From Erythrobacter sp. UBA1916 (lineage in GTDB: Bacteria; Pseudomonadota; Alphaproteobacteria; Sphingomonadales; Sphingomonadaceae), in NCBI GenBank assembly GCA_002337385.1, contig DDFY01000004.1, positions 220,449 through 284,448 of the forward strand: a stretch of 64,000 nucleotides of DNA, read 5' to 3'. The notes below the pieces were generated by a model. It saw nothing but the letters and a program-made list of their open reading frames with translations. It made no database searches and was not told where the DNA came from. This document shows positions 24,708 through 36,414 of this stretch, one piece after another. The position numbers and the translations under genes are program-made. Every line of letters starts with the position of its first letter. Within the stretch, counting starts at the first letter, position 1.

Positions 24708-25280
24708 ATGGAACCCCGCTTGGCCGACCTTACGCGCCTGATCACGATTATCGAACCCGAAGCCGATGCCCTCGGCTTTGAGCTGGTGCGCGTGCGGATG
24801 ATCGGTTCAGGGGAAGAGCGCACCCTTCAGATCATGGCCGAGGATCCTGCCACCGGGCAGTTGATCATGAACCAGTGCGCCACGTTGTCGCGCGCCATCT
24901 CCAACCGAATCGACGCGGTCGAGGAGGAGGAGGGCGAGCTTATCGAGGGCGCCTATATGCTGGAAGTTTCCAGCCCCGGCATCGACCGCCCGCTGACCCG
25001 CGCGAAGGACTATGCCAACTGGGCCGGGCACGAGGCGAAGATTTCGCTGGTCGAGAAGATCGGTGATCTGCGCAGGCTCAAGGGCGAACTGCTCGGGATC
25101 GAGGACGAAGTCGTCACGATCCGGGATAAAAAGGCGGGCGACATTGCAGTTCCGCTGGCAAACATTCATTCGGCCCAGCTCGAGCTGACCGATAAGCTTA
25201 TCGCTGCCACGCTCCCGCTTGATGCGGAAGGGGCGGACGAATTCGAAGAGATCAACGAGGAAGAAGAGGCTAGTAACTGA
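24708..25280 (+). CDS. rimP: Ribosome maturation factor RimP
   Basis: Needed for 30S subunit maturation. It is 190 residues from ATG at 24708, with the N-terminal core ADALGFELVRVRMIGSGEERTLQIM, the conserved EVSSPGIDRPL and the C-terminal SH3-like domain with an acidic tail. The stop overlaps the nusA start by one base. It is the first gene of the rimP-nusA-ylxR-infB-rbfA cluster. A GC-rich leader hairpin (GGGCC...GGCCC) lies about 20 bases upstream. Confidence 0.95.
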   Translation: MEPRLADLTRLITIIEPEADALGFELVRVRMIGSGEERTLQIMAEDPATGQLIMNQCATLSRAISNRIDAVEEEEGELIEGAYMLEVSSPGIDRPLTRAKDYANWAGHEAKISLVEKIGDLRRLKGELLGIEDEVVTIRDKKAGDIAVPLANIHSAQLELTDKLIAATLPLDAEGADEFEEINEEEEASN

Positions 25281-26932
25281 TGGCCAGTCCGATTTCCGCC
25301 AACAAGGCCGAACTGCTCGCGATCGCCAATGCGGTCGCGTCCGAGAAGATGATCGACAAGTCGATCGTCATCGAGGCCATGGAAGAGGCGATCCAGAAGT
25401 CCGCCCGCAACCGTTATGGCGCGGAAAACGACATTCGCGCCAAGCTTGATCCGCTGACCGGCGATCTGCGCCTGTGGCGTGTGGTCGAGGTGGTCGAGGA
25501 AGTCGAAGACTACTTCAAGCAGGTGGATCTCGCTCAGGCCGAGAAGCTGGAGCCGGGCAGCAAGGTGGGTGACTTCATCGTCGATCCGCTGCCGCCGGTC
25601 GACCTTGGCCGCATCGACGCGCAGAGCGCCAAGCAGGTGATCTTCCAGAAGGTCCGCGATGCCGAGCGTGAGCGTCAGTTCGAAGAGTTCAAGGACCGCG
25701 CTGGCGAAGTCATCACCGGCGTGATCAAGTCGGTCGAGTTCGGCCACGTGATCGTGAACCTCGGCCGCGCCGAGGGCGTGATCCGCCGCGACCAGCAGAT
25801 CCCCCGCGAGGCCGCCCGTGTGGGCGAGCGTGTGCGGGCGCTGATCCTGAAGGTGGAACGCAACAACCGCGGCCCGCAGATCTTCCTCAGCCGCGCGCAC
25901 CCCGAATTCATGAAGAAGCTGTTCGCGCAGGAAGTGCCCGAGATTTACGATGGCATCATCCAGATCAAGGCCGCCGCCCGCGATCCGGGCAGCCGCGCCA
26001 AGATCGGCGTGATCTCGCACGACAGCTCCATCGATCCGGTCGGCGCCTGCGTCGGCATGAAGGGCAGCCGCGTGCAGGCCGTCGTGCAGGAACTGCAGGG
26101 CGAGAAGATCGACATCATCCCGTGGTCGGAAGATACCGCCACCTTCGTCGTCAACGCATTGCAGCCCGCCACCGTGGCGCGCGTGGTGCTTGATGAGGAA
26201 GAAGGCCGCATCGAGGTGGTCGTGCCTGACGATCAGCTCAGCCTGGCGATTGGCCGCCGCGGCCAGAACGTGCGGCTGGCATCGCAGCTGACCGAAAGCC
26301 AGATCGACATCATGACCGAGGAAGAAGCCTCGGAGAAGCGCAGCAAGGAATTTGCCGAGCGCTCGAAGATGTTCGAGGAAGAGCTGGACGTCGACGAGAC
26401 GCTGTCGCAGCTGCTGGTGGCCGAAGGCTTCACCGAGCTGGAAGAAGTCGCCTATGTCGAGCTGGCCGAGTTGGCCATGATCGAAGGCTTCGACGAAGAG
26501 CTGGCCGAAGAGCTGCAGAGCCGCGCGCTCGAAGCGATCGAGCGCCAGATCGAGGCTTATCGCGCTGCCCGCAAGGAGCTGGGCGTCGAAGATGCGCTGG
26601 CCGAAATTCCGCACCTTACTGAGCAGATGCTGGTGGTGCTGGGCAAGGCCGGGATCACTACGCTCGACGACTTGGCCGATCTGGCCACCGACGAACTGAT
26701 CGCGAAGAAGCGCGAAGCGCCGCGTCGCCGTCAGAACGCCGATGGCCCGCCGCTGCGTCGTCCGCAGCGCGAGCAGGACAAGGGCGGTGTGCTCGGCACC
26801 TTCGGCCTGTCCGAAGAGCAGGGCAACGAGATCATCATGGCTGCCCGCGCGCATTGGTTCGAAGACGAAGAACCGGCCAAGGCTGAACCAGCCCAGACTG
26901 AGGAGGCCGCCGATGCGGAATCCTCGCAATGA
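25280..26932 (+). CDS. nusA: Transcription termination/antitermination factor NusA
   Basis: RNA polymerase-binding elongation factor, 550 residues. Order: N-terminal domain (MASPISANKAELLAIANAVA), S1 domain near 135-200, KH domains with VGACVGMKGSRVQAV and LAIGRRGQNVRLA, then two C-terminal acidic helix-hairpin repeats (FTELEEVAYVELAELAMIEGF) and a tail rich in Ala/Glu. The C-terminal repeats are typical for proteobacterial NusA. It overlaps rimP by one base and ylxR by about 20 bases. Confidence 0.97.
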   Translation: MASPISANKAELLAIANAVASEKMIDKSIVIEAMEEAIQKSARNRYGAENDIRAKLDPLTGDLRLWRVVEVVEEVEDYFKQVDLAQAEKLEPGSKVGDFIVDPLPPVDLGRIDAQSAKQVIFQKVRDAERERQFEEFKDRAGEVITGVIKSVEFGHVIVNLGRAEGVIRRDQQIPREAARVGERVRALILKVERNNRGPQIFLSRAHPEFMKKLFAQEVPEIYDGIIQIKAAARDPGSRAKIGVISHDSSIDPVGACVGMKGSRVQAVVQELQGEKIDIIPWSEDTATFVVNALQPATVARVVLDEEEGRIEVVVPDDQLSLAIGRRGQNVRLASQLTESQIDIMTEEEASEKRSKEFAERSKMFEEELDVDETLSQLLVAEGFTELEEVAYVELAELAMIEGFDEELAEELQSRALEAIERQIEAYRAARKELGVEDALAEIPHLTEQMLVVLGKAGITTLDDLADLATDELIAKKREAPRRRQNADGPPLRRPQREQDKGGVLGTFGLSEEQGNEIIMAARAHWFEDEEPAKAEPAQTEEAADAESSQ

Positions 26933-27650
26933 ACCGCTAGGGTCCGACAGCTCTGACGCGCGCACTTCCGGTAACTCCGGGAGCGAACGCCGCTGCATTC
27001 TGACCGGGGAGACCGGCGGGCGCGACGATCTCGTGCGCCTTGCCATCTCGCCGGATGGTCTGGTGCTGCCCGACGCCCATGCCAAGGCGCCGGGACGCGG
27101 CGCTTGGCTTGGCACTTCGCGTGCCGCGCTGGAGGAGGCCATGGCCGGCGGCAAGCTGAAGGGAGCGCTGGCGCGCGCGTTCAAGAGCGCGCCGCTTGAA
27201 ATTCCCGCTGAGCTTCCCGACATGATTGAGCAGGCGCTGATAAAGGCGCTGACCGACAGGCTGGGTCTGGAAATGCGCGCCGGGCGCGTGGTTCTGGGCT
27301 CTGATCGCATCTCGAACGAAGCGCGCAGCGGCGCGATTGCGGTGCTCTATCACGCCCGCGATGCGAGCGAGGATGGCTGCCGCAAGCTCGATCAGGCCTA
27401 TCGCGTCGGGCTCGACGCGGAGGGCTCGGGAATTGTTGGAGACAGGCTGCCACTGGACCGGCTAGCCCTGTCTGTGGCATTGGGCCGCGAGAATGTCGTC
27501 CACCTGGCACTGGCTGATCGCAAATCGGCCGAGCGGGTCGCGGTTCCGCTGGGGCGTTTGCAAACCTATCTGGGCGCCGCCACGGCGGCCAAGAACGGCG
27601 GAAACGGAGAAGCCATCGGGGCTGATCCTGAAACCGCCGCGAATATGTGA
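26913..27650 (+). CDS. YlxR-family RNA-binding protein (DUF448) with L7Ae-like extension
   Basis: A 245-residue protein whose N-terminal half is a YlxR/DUF448 domain: RRCILTGETGGRDDLVRLAISPDG and the conserved GRGAWL (here APGRGAWLGTS). The C-terminal half resembles the L7Ae-like RNA-binding fold often fused in alphaproteobacteria (VVLGSDRISNEARSGAIAVLYHARDAS). The start at 26913 has AGGAGG six bases upstream, inside the nusA 3' end, so it is coupled. It sits between nusA and infB as usual and likely affects transcription or translation of RNA. Confidence 0.88.
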   Translation: MRNPRNEPLGSDSSDARTSGNSGSERRCILTGETGGRDDLVRLAISPDGLVLPDAHAKAPGRGAWLGTSRAALEEAMAGGKLKGALARAFKSAPLEIPAELPDMIEQALIKALTDRLGLEMRAGRVVLGSDRISNEARSGAIAVLYHARDASEDGCRKLDQAYRVGLDAEGSGIVGDRLPLDRLALSVALGRENVVHLALADRKSAERVAVPLGRLQTYLGAATAAKNGGNGEAIGADPETAANM

Positions 27651-27672
27651 TTTGAAGGATTAATCGAGGCTT

Positions 27673-30258
<2,586 letters not shown>

Positions 30259-30264
30259 TCTAAT

Positions 30265-30293
30265 GGCCCTTTCCCCACTGTGGGGAAGGGGCC
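30265..30293 (+). terminator. Intercistronic hairpin between infB and rbfA
   Basis: GGCCCTTTCCCCAC and GTGGGGAAGGGGCC pair with a very short loop. No U-run follows, so it is more likely an mRNA-stabilising or attenuating structure than a full terminator, and rbfA follows 14 bases later. Confidence 0.5.
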
Positions 30294-30306
30294 GTGAGTT
30301 TGCCTT

Positions 30307-30705
30307 ATGCCGAAACGTTCCAGCACAGATGATCCCTCGGTCCGCCTCCTGAAGGTGGGCGAACGGGTGCGCCATATCCTCAGCGAATTGCTTGCGCGCG
30401 GGGAGGCGCATGACGATGTGCTGAGCGCGCACAACATCGCCGTGACCGAGGTGCGCATGTCGCCTGACCTCAGGCAGGCCAAGGTCTATGTGAAGCCCTT
30501 GCTGGGCGAGGACGAGGCGACCGTGGTGAAGGCCCTGCAGGTCAACACCGCGTTCTTCCAGCGCGAGGTCGCCCAGCGGCTGGGCCTGAAGTTCGCGCCC
30601 AAGCTGCGCTTCCAGGCTGACGAGACCTTCGACGAAGCAAGCCGGATCGACCAGTTGCTCGACGATCCGCGCGTTCGCCGGGACCTCGACGAAGACGAGG
30701 AATGA
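30307..30705 (+). CDS. rbfA: 30S ribosome-binding factor RbfA
   Basis: Cold-shock and 16S rRNA maturation factor of 132 residues. It carries SVRLLKVGERVRHILSELLARGE, the KH-like core TEVRMSPDLRQAKVYVKPL and the closing LKFAPKLRFQADETFDEASRID, all characteristic. The stop overlaps the GNAT gene (ATGA). In most relatives truB follows directly; here three other genes come first. Confidence 0.95.
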   Translation: MPKRSSTDDPSVRLLKVGERVRHILSELLARGEAHDDVLSAHNIAVTEVRMSPDLRQAKVYVKPLLGEDEATVVKALQVNTAFFQREVAQRLGLKFAPKLRFQADETFDEASRIDQLLDDPRVRRDLDEDEE

Positions 30706-31283
30706 GCGTCGATCTCGCCTTGCTCGGGCAGCCCTTGCGGGATCACGAGTGGAGCGGGGGGCTAGTCGATCTTGAAGTGCTGGCCGAGGCGCATCGCGAG
30801 CCGATGCGCGCCATCTGTCCGCCCGATGACCCGGTCTGGCCGATCTACCCGGTCGACCTCTCCGGAGCGGGTTTCGATCCCTATTTCGATAGTCTGCTGG
30901 TCGATCCGGCGCGCCGGGCCTTTGCGATCCTGCGTGATGGCAGGATGGCGGGCACGACCAGCTTTCTCAACATCGCGCCCGCGCGTCAAACGCTTGAACT
31001 TGGCGGCACCTTCATGGCGTTGGAGGAGCGGGGCAGTGGGCTGAATTCGCGGGTCAAGCCGCTGGTGTTGGCAAGAGCCTTTGCTGCGGGCTTTCGCCGG
31101 GTGGAATTCCGCATCGACCAGCGCAACGAGCGTTCGCAGGCGGCGGTGCGGAAGCTGGGAGCAGTGCAGGAAGGCGTGCTGAGGGCTGAACGGGTGACCT
31201 GGACCGGCCATGTGCGCGACACCGTGATGTTCTCGATTTTGGCCGAGGAGTGGGGCGCCGAGCGCGACAATTTGCGACACTGA
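30702..31283 (+). CDS. GNAT-family N-acetyltransferase, RimJ/RimL-like
   Basis: A 193-residue protein of the type that acetylates N-termini or small molecules. Seen are the N-terminal LEVLAEAHREPMRAICPP, the GNAT core RQTLELGGTFMALEERGSGLNSRVKPLVLARAF and the RimL-like RVEFRIDQRNERSQAAVRKLGAVQEGVLR, which forms the acetyl-CoA pocket, then VTWTGHVRDTVMFSIL. It overlaps rbfA by four bases, so it is translated with the operon. The target is unknown. Confidence 0.88.
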   Translation: MSVDLALLGQPLRDHEWSGGLVDLEVLAEAHREPMRAICPPDDPVWPIYPVDLSGAGFDPYFDSLLVDPARRAFAILRDGRMAGTTSFLNIAPARQTLELGGTFMALEERGSGLNSRVKPLVLARAFAAGFRRVEFRIDQRNERSQAAVRKLGAVQEGVLRAERVTWTGHVRDTVMFSILAEEWGAERDNLRH

Positions 31284-31367
31284 TGAATACCTAAGGGCCT
31301 GAAAGTTCAGAACGAGTTCAATCCGCAGTCGGTAGAACCGGTCCATGAACCAAAGGAGTCCCCTGAT

Positions 31368-31739
31368 ATGAAAAAACTTCTTCTCACGGCGCCCTTGCTG
31401 GCGCTTGGCCTCTTAGCCACTCCGGCCCTTGCCAATACGGGCGCTCAGCCCGCTGTCGCCGAGCAGCCTGAGGCGCGTATCAACTTCGTCAACCATGGCG
31501 GCATTCGCAACTGGCATGCCGAAGATCGTGATACGCTCTACATCCAGGATCGCCGGCGCAACTGGTATAAGGCGGAGCTGATGATACCTTCACCGGAGCT
31601 GCCGTTTGCCTTGGCTATCGGTTTCGATACCGGTCCGATTGGCAGCCTCGACAGGTTTTCGCAGGTCGTGGTTGATGGGCGCAGCTTCCCGCTGGCCTCG
31701 TTGGTAAAGGTTGACGGTCCGCCCGAAGCCGACGGCTGA
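31368..31739 (+). CDS. Secreted DUF6491-type protein
   Basis: A 123-residue protein with a Sec signal (MKKLLLTAPLLALGLLATPALA). The mature part shows INFVNHGGIRNWHAEDRDTLYIQDRRRNWYKAEL, a pattern I associate with the DUF6491 family found in Sphingomonadales. AAAGGAG lies about nine bases upstream of the ATG. It probably has its own promoter in the 85-base gap after the GNAT gene. Periplasmic function unknown. Confidence 0.7.
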   Translation: MKKLLLTAPLLALGLLATPALANTGAQPAVAEQPEARINFVNHGGIRNWHAEDRDTLYIQDRRRNWYKAELMIPSPELPFALAIGFDTGPIGSLDRFSQVVVDGRSFPLASLVKVDGPPEADG

Positions 31740-31846
31740 CCTTGGGGTAATGCCGCTGGGCCTGCTGCCCTTTTCGGCCCAATCGTGGCAAACATCGCGG
31801 CCTGCGGGCTTTACCGCAGGGCCGCGAACCCCCATGTGGGCGGCCT

Positions 31847-32563
31847 ATGAGTGAAACCATCTTACTGGCCCTGCTGCTGATCCCGTGCTTGGTTGTGGCC
31901 ATCGTGTTTCACGAGGTGGCGCATGGGTACGTTGCGCTGCTGCTGGGCGATCCCACAGCCAAGGAACGGCGGCGACTGAGCCTCAACCCGCTGCGTCATG
32001 TCGATCCGGTGGGCACGTTGGTCGTGCCCGGCTTGCTGGCGCTGACGGGCGGACCGATCTTCGGCTGGGCCAAGCCGGTGCCCGTTATCAAGCAGCGGCT
32101 CGACAACCCGCGCTACGGGATGATGGCCGTTGCCGCCGCCGGGCCAGGCACGAACTTCGTGCTGGCGCTGGTAGGGGCGGTGTTGCTCGGCCTCTCGCTG
32201 TCGCAGGGGATGGCGCTTGGCTATTCGGACGGTGGCACGCCGATCATCCTCAATGCCGATGGCAGTCTGGGCCTCGTTTCCACCTTTGCCTTCTTCATGG
32301 TGCTGGTGAATGTCTTCCTTGCGGTGTTCAACCTGCTGCCGATCCCACCGTTTGACGGCTCGCATATCGTCGAAGGCCTGCTACCCCCACGTGCTGCGCG
32401 CGCTTATGAGCGGCTGCGGCCTTATGGGATGCTGCTGTTTGTGGGCCTGATCGCGCTCACTTGGCTGGCGCCGGGGCTGAACCTGCTCGGTAACACCATC
32501 GGTGTGCCCGTGAGCTGGGCGGTCGACCAGTACCTCGCATTGGCGGACATGATCGCCCGATGA
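31847..32563 (+). CDS. Site-2 protease family (M50) zinc metallopeptidase
   Basis: Intramembrane protease of 238 residues with the zinc motif HEVAH (AIVFHEVAHGYVA) in the first helix and the third ligand Asp in NLLPIPPFDGSHI. Several hydrophobic segments lie between (about five in all). It lacks a PDZ domain, as in the short S2P group. It overlaps truB by four bases, so it is coupled to the translation cluster. An inverted repeat (GCGGCCTGCGG/CCGCAGGGCCGC) lies just upstream. Substrate unknown. Confidence 0.88.
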   Translation: MSETILLALLLIPCLVVAIVFHEVAHGYVALLLGDPTAKERRRLSLNPLRHVDPVGTLVVPGLLALTGGPIFGWAKPVPVIKQRLDNPRYGMMAVAAAGPGTNFVLALVGAVLLGLSLSQGMALGYSDGGTPIILNADGSLGLVSTFAFFMVLVNVFLAVFNLLPIPPFDGSHIVEGLLPPRAARAYERLRPYGMLLFVGLIALTWLAPGLNLLGNTIGVPVSWAVDQYLALADMIAR

Positions 32564-33540
32564 GCCCCCACGGCTGGATTATTCTCGATAAGCCCGTCGG
32601 GCTGGGCTCGACCCAGGCCGTGGCCGCAGTGAAGCGCAACATGCGCGAGGCGGGCTATGGCAAGGTGAAGGTCGGCCATGGCGGCACGCTTGATCCGCTG
32701 GCCGAGGGTGTGCTCCCGATTGCACTGGGCGAAGCGACCAAGCTGGCCGGACGGATGCTCGACAGCGACAAGGCCTATGCCTTCACGATCCAGTTCGGCA
32801 CCATGACCGACACGCTCGATGCCGAGGGCGAAGTGATCGAAACCAGCGATCACCGCCCGCCGCGCGCGGCAGTGGCAGCGATCTGCGCCCACTTCACCGG
32901 CCCGATAGAGCAGGTGCCGCCCAAATATTCCGCGCTCAAGGTCGATGGCAAGCGCGCCTACGATCTCGCGCGGGCGGGCGAGGAGGTGGAGCTGAAGACC
33001 CGCGCGGTCACGATCCATTCGCTCGCACTTGCTGCGGGGGAGGGTGAGGAGGGCGCTGAGGCGCCGCAGTCCGCCTTTGCCACCACGGCGGGCCGGCCCG
33101 ATCCCTACGATCCGCAGGCTCCGCTTGAGCTGGCTGATAGCGTCACCCTCATCGCCCATGTCTCCAAGGGGACCTACATCCGCAGCCTGGCACGGGACAT
33201 CGCGCATGCTCTTGGCACCTGCGGCCACGTGACCTATCTGCGCCGTATCAAGGCCGGTCCGTTCACCGAGGCTCAGGCGATTTCGCTGGACAAATTGAAC
33301 GCAATCGGTAAGGGCGCGCCTCTTGAAGACGTTATCCTGCCGCTTGAGGCGGGGCTGGACGGTATCCCGGCCCTCATCCTCGATCCCGATAGTGCGCAGG
33401 CGGTCCGCCAGGGCCGGGTCATTTCGGGATTGCCCCATTCCGACGGGCTTTACTTCGCGAAACTGGCCGATGAGCCAGTGGCGCTGATGGAGCTTTCGGA
33501 AGGCACGGCCAAGGTCGTGCGGGGATTTAACTGTAGCTGA
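32560..33540 (+). CDS. truB: tRNA pseudouridine-55 synthase
   Basis: Makes pseudouridine 55 in the T-loop of elongator tRNAs. The 326 residues carry GWIILDKPVGLGSTQAV, the catalytic segment KVGHGGTLDPLAEGVLPIALGEATK with its Asp, IEQVPPKYSALKVDGKRAYDLAR, and the C-terminal PUA-like part. An acidic, Gly-rich loop around residue 155 is an insertion relative to E. coli. It overlaps the M50 gene and precedes rpsO. Confidence 0.96.
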   Translation: MSPHGWIILDKPVGLGSTQAVAAVKRNMREAGYGKVKVGHGGTLDPLAEGVLPIALGEATKLAGRMLDSDKAYAFTIQFGTMTDTLDAEGEVIETSDHRPPRAAVAAICAHFTGPIEQVPPKYSALKVDGKRAYDLARAGEEVELKTRAVTIHSLALAAGEGEEGAEAPQSAFATTAGRPDPYDPQAPLELADSVTLIAHVSKGTYIRSLARDIAHALGTCGHVTYLRRIKAGPFTEAQAISLDKLNAIGKGAPLEDVILPLEAGLDGIPALILDPDSAQAVRQGRVISGLPHSDGLYFAKLADEPVALMELSEGTAKVVRGFNCS

Positions 33541-33558
33541 TACCGCGGAGTAGAATGA

Positions 33559-33828
33559 ATGTCGGTCACTGCCGAAAAGAAGCAGGAAATCATTTCTGAC
33601 AACGCCGTCGCCTCGGGCGACACTGGCAGCCCCGAAGTGCAGGTCGCGATCCTCACCGAGCGTATCCGCAACCTCACCGAGCACTTCAAGGAGCACCACA
33701 AGGACAACCACTCGCGTCGTGGCCTTCTGAAGATGGTCAACAAGCGTCGCAGCCTGTTGGCCTACCTCAAGAAGAAGGATCTGGCGCGTTACAACAGCCT
33801 GATCCAGAAGCTGGGTCTGCGTAAATAA
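33559..33828 (+). CDS. rpsO: 30S ribosomal protein S15
   Basis: An 89-residue primary rRNA-binding protein of the 30S platform. It shows TGSPEVQVAILTERIRNLTEHF, HHKDNHSRRGLLKMVNKRRSLLAYLKKKD and the C-terminal LGLRK, all invariant S15 features. It lies between truB and pnp as in most proteobacteria. A terminator-like hairpin follows at 33841. Confidence 0.98.
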   Translation: MSVTAEKKQEIISDNAVASGDTGSPEVQVAILTERIRNLTEHFKEHHKDNHSRRGLLKMVNKRRSLLAYLKKKDLARYNSLIQKLGLRK

Positions 33829-33840
33829 GAGTTTCTCGGA

Positions 33841-33863
33841 GGGCGGCTCAAAAGGCCGCCCTT
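33841..33863 (+). terminator. Attenuator/terminator between rpsO and pnp
   Basis: GGGCGGC-TCAAAAG-GCCGCCC forms a 7-bp stem, followed by a short T-stretch only (TTCG). In E. coli this spacer hosts a terminator and RNase III processing; the position here fits partial readthrough into pnp. Confidence 0.65.
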
Positions 33864-34026
33864 CGCACATTTGCCGGTCATAAAGTTCCGGCAAGAGAAA
33901 GCGGCCATGCCTTGCAATTCGGCAAGGCGGCCAGGGGCGCGAAAAAGCCCTACACCGGACCGGGACGGAATCCCCGGCAGGAAACCCCGCCACGCAATAG
34001 GGCTGGCGGGTATGATTGGAAAATTG

Positions 34027-36294
34027 ATGTTCGACACCAAAACCGTATCGATCGAGTGGGGCGGAAAGACCCTCACCCTCGAAACCGGCCGCATCGCCCG
34101 TCAGGCTGACGGCGCCGTGCTGGCCACCTATGGCGAAACCGTGGTGCTGTGCGCCGTGACCGCCGCCAAGTCCGTGAAGGAAGGGCAGGACTTCTTCCCG
34201 CTCACCGTTCACTATCAGGAAAAGTTCTCCTCGGCTGGCCGCATCCCCGGCGGCTTCTTCAAGCGCGAACGCGGCGCCACCGAGAAGGAAACCCTCACCA
34301 GCCGTCTGATCGACCGTCCGATCCGTCCGCTGTTCCCTGAAGGGTTCTACAACGAAATCAACGTGATCTGCCAGGTTCTTTCCTATGATGGTGAGACCGA
34401 GGCCGACGTGCTGGCGATGGTCGCGGCTTCGGCTGCGCTGACCATCTCGGGCGTGCCCTTCATGGGCCCGATCTCGGGCTGCCGCGTGGGCATGATCGAC
34501 GGCGAATATGTGCTGAACCCGAAGCAGGAAACCGCGCTCGCCGATGGCACGCTCGACCTGGTCGTGGCCGGCACGCACGACGCTGTGATGATGGTCGAAT
34601 CGGAAGCCAAGGAGCTGACCGAGGAAGACATGCTCGGCGCCGTGATGTTCGCGCACGAAGCCAACCAGCAGGTCGTCAAGGCGATCGTCGAGCTGGCCGA
34701 GCAGGCTGCCAAGGAACCTTGGCAAATCGACCAGTCGGACGACAAGGCTGCCATGAAGGAAGAGCTGCGCGGGATCGTCGGTGACGATATCGCCGCTGCC
34801 TACAAGCTGACCGACAAGTCGGCCCGCGCCAATGCGCTTAACGAAGCGCGTGCGAAGGCCAAGGCGCACTATGCCGAGGCCGATGGCCAGACGCAGATGA
34901 CCGCTGGCAAGCTGGTCAAGAAGCTCGAAGCCGATATCGTTCGCGGTGCCATCCTCAAGGACGGCCAGCGCATCGACGGCCGCAAGCTCGATCAGGTTCG
35001 CCCGATCGAAAGCATGGTCGGCTTCCTGCCCCGTACGCACGGTTCGGCGCTGTTCACGCGCGGTGAGACGCAGGCCATCTGCACCACCACGCTGGGCACC
35101 AAGGATGCCGAGCAGATGATCGACGGGCTCGACGGCCTGACCTATTCGAACTTCATGCTGCACTACAACTTCCCGCCCTATTCGGTTGGCGAAGTTGGAC
35201 GTTTCGGTGCTCCGGGCCGTCGCGAGATCGGCCACGGCAAGCTCGCCTGGCGCGCGCTGCACCCGGTGCTGCCGAGCAAGGAAGACTTCCCCTATACCAT
35301 CCGCATCCTGTCGGACATCACCGAGTCGAACGGCTCGTCGTCGATGGCGACGATCTGCGGCGGCTGTCTGTCGATGATGGATGCCGGTGTTCCGATCGAA
35401 CGTCCGGTGTCGGGCATCGCCATGGGCCTGATCCTCGAAGGTGACGAATTCGCCGTGCTGTCCGACATCCTGGGTGACGAAGATCACCTCGGTGACATGG
35501 ACTTCAAGGTGGCCGGTACCGAAGCTGGCATCACCACCATGCAGATGGACATCAAGGTCGCCGGCATCACGCAGGAGATCATGGGCAAGGCGCTCGAGCA
35601 GGCCAAGGCTGGCCGTGCGCACATCCTGGGTGAAATGCAGAAGGCGCTGGGCACCGCTCGCACCGAGCTTTCGGCTCACGCTCCGCGCATCGAGACCATG
35701 CAGATCGACAAGGCGAAGATCCGTGAAGTGATCGGCACCGGCGGCAAGGTGATCCGCGAGATCGTCGCCGAGACCGGCGCCAAGGTCGACATCGATGACG
35801 AAGGTCTGATCAAGATCTCGTCGAGCGACGTTGAGCAGATCGAAGCTGCCAAGAAGTGGATTCAGGGCATCGTCGAGGAAGCGGAAGTCGGCAAGATCTA
35901 TGACGGCAAGGTCGTCAACATCGTCGACTTCGGTGCTTTCGTGAACTTCATGGGCGGCAAGGACGGTCTCGTCCACGTCTCCGAGATGAAGAACGAGCGC
36001 GTCGAGAAGCCGACCGACGTCGTGTCCGAAGGGCAGGAAGTTAAGGTCAAGGTGCTCGAGATCGACCAGCGCGGCAAGGTCCGCCTGTCGATGCGCGTCG
36101 TCGATCAGGAAACCGGCGAGGAACTCGAAGACACCCGCCCGCCGCGCGAACCGCGCGGTGACAAGCCGCGTGGTGACCGTCGTGGTCCGCGTGGTGGTGG
36201 CCGTGGCGGCGACCGTGGCCCGCGTCGCGATCGTGACGGCGGCAACGGCGGTGGCGGTGACGACCACATGCCGGCCTTCCTTAAGGACGACTGA
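34027..36294 (+). CDS. pnp: Polyribonucleotide nucleotidyltransferase
   Basis: Phosphorolytic 3'-5' exoribonuclease, 755 residues. It starts at 34027 with the typical MFDTKTVSIEWGGKTLTLETGRIA; an ATG at 34012 (MIGKL) is possible. Two RNase PH domains carry RSHG-like stretches (LPRTHGSALFTRGETQ), then a KH domain (IREVIGTGGKVIREIV) and an S1 domain (VGKIYDGKVVNIVDFGAFVNFMGGKDGLVHVSEM). The tail is rich in Arg/Gly repeats. A long antisense frame overlaps it but is a codon-bias shadow. Confidence 0.97.
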   Translation: MFDTKTVSIEWGGKTLTLETGRIARQADGAVLATYGETVVLCAVTAAKSVKEGQDFFPLTVHYQEKFSSAGRIPGGFFKRERGATEKETLTSRLIDRPIRPLFPEGFYNEINVICQVLSYDGETEADVLAMVAASAALTISGVPFMGPISGCRVGMIDGEYVLNPKQETALADGTLDLVVAGTHDAVMMVESEAKELTEEDMLGAVMFAHEANQQVVKAIVELAEQAAKEPWQIDQSDDKAAMKEELRGIVGDDIAAAYKLTDKSARANALNEARAKAKAHYAEADGQTQMTAGKLVKKLEADIVRGAILKDGQRIDGRKLDQVRPIESMVGFLPRTHGSALFTRGETQAICTTTLGTKDAEQMIDGLDGLTYSNFMLHYNFPPYSVGEVGRFGAPGRREIGHGKLAWRALHPVLPSKEDFPYTIRILSDITESNGSSSMATICGGCLSMMDAGVPIERPVSGIAMGLILEGDEFAVLSDILGDEDHLGDMDFKVAGTEAGITTMQMDIKVAGITQEIMGKALEQAKAGRAHILGEMQKALGTARTELSAHAPRIETMQIDKAKIREVIGTGGKVIREIVAETGAKVDIDDEGLIKISSSDVEQIEAAKKWIQGIVEEAEVGKIYDGKVVNIVDFGAFVNFMGGKDGLVHVSEMKNERVEKPTDVVSEGQEVKVKVLEIDQRGKVRLSMRVVDQETGEELEDTRPPREPRGDKPRGDRRGPRGGGRGGDRGPRRDRDGGNGGGGDDHMPAFLKDD

Positions 36295-36324
36295 GCTTTA
36301 ACCAGCTCATAAGGCAACAAAGCA

Positions 36325-36363
36325 GGGGCCGCGCGATGCAGACCGCGCGGCCCCTTTGCTTTG
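36325..36363 (+). terminator. Terminator after pnp
   Basis: GGGGCCGCGCG and CGCGCGGCCCC make a perfect 11-bp stem with an 8-base loop, followed by TTTGCTTTG. It closes the rimP-pnp superoperon, ahead of the convergent GGDEF gene. Confidence 0.85.
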
Positions 36364-36414
36364 TGTGGGAAAGTCGGTGCAGCCCGGTGCGAAAGACGGA
36401 CCGCCCCGGCTGCC

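Noticed and set aside
32422..36267. Open frame of nearly 1300 codons on the minus strand across truB-rpsO-pnp
   Set aside because: Shadow of well-identified genes; no domain, start site or ribosome binding site of its own.
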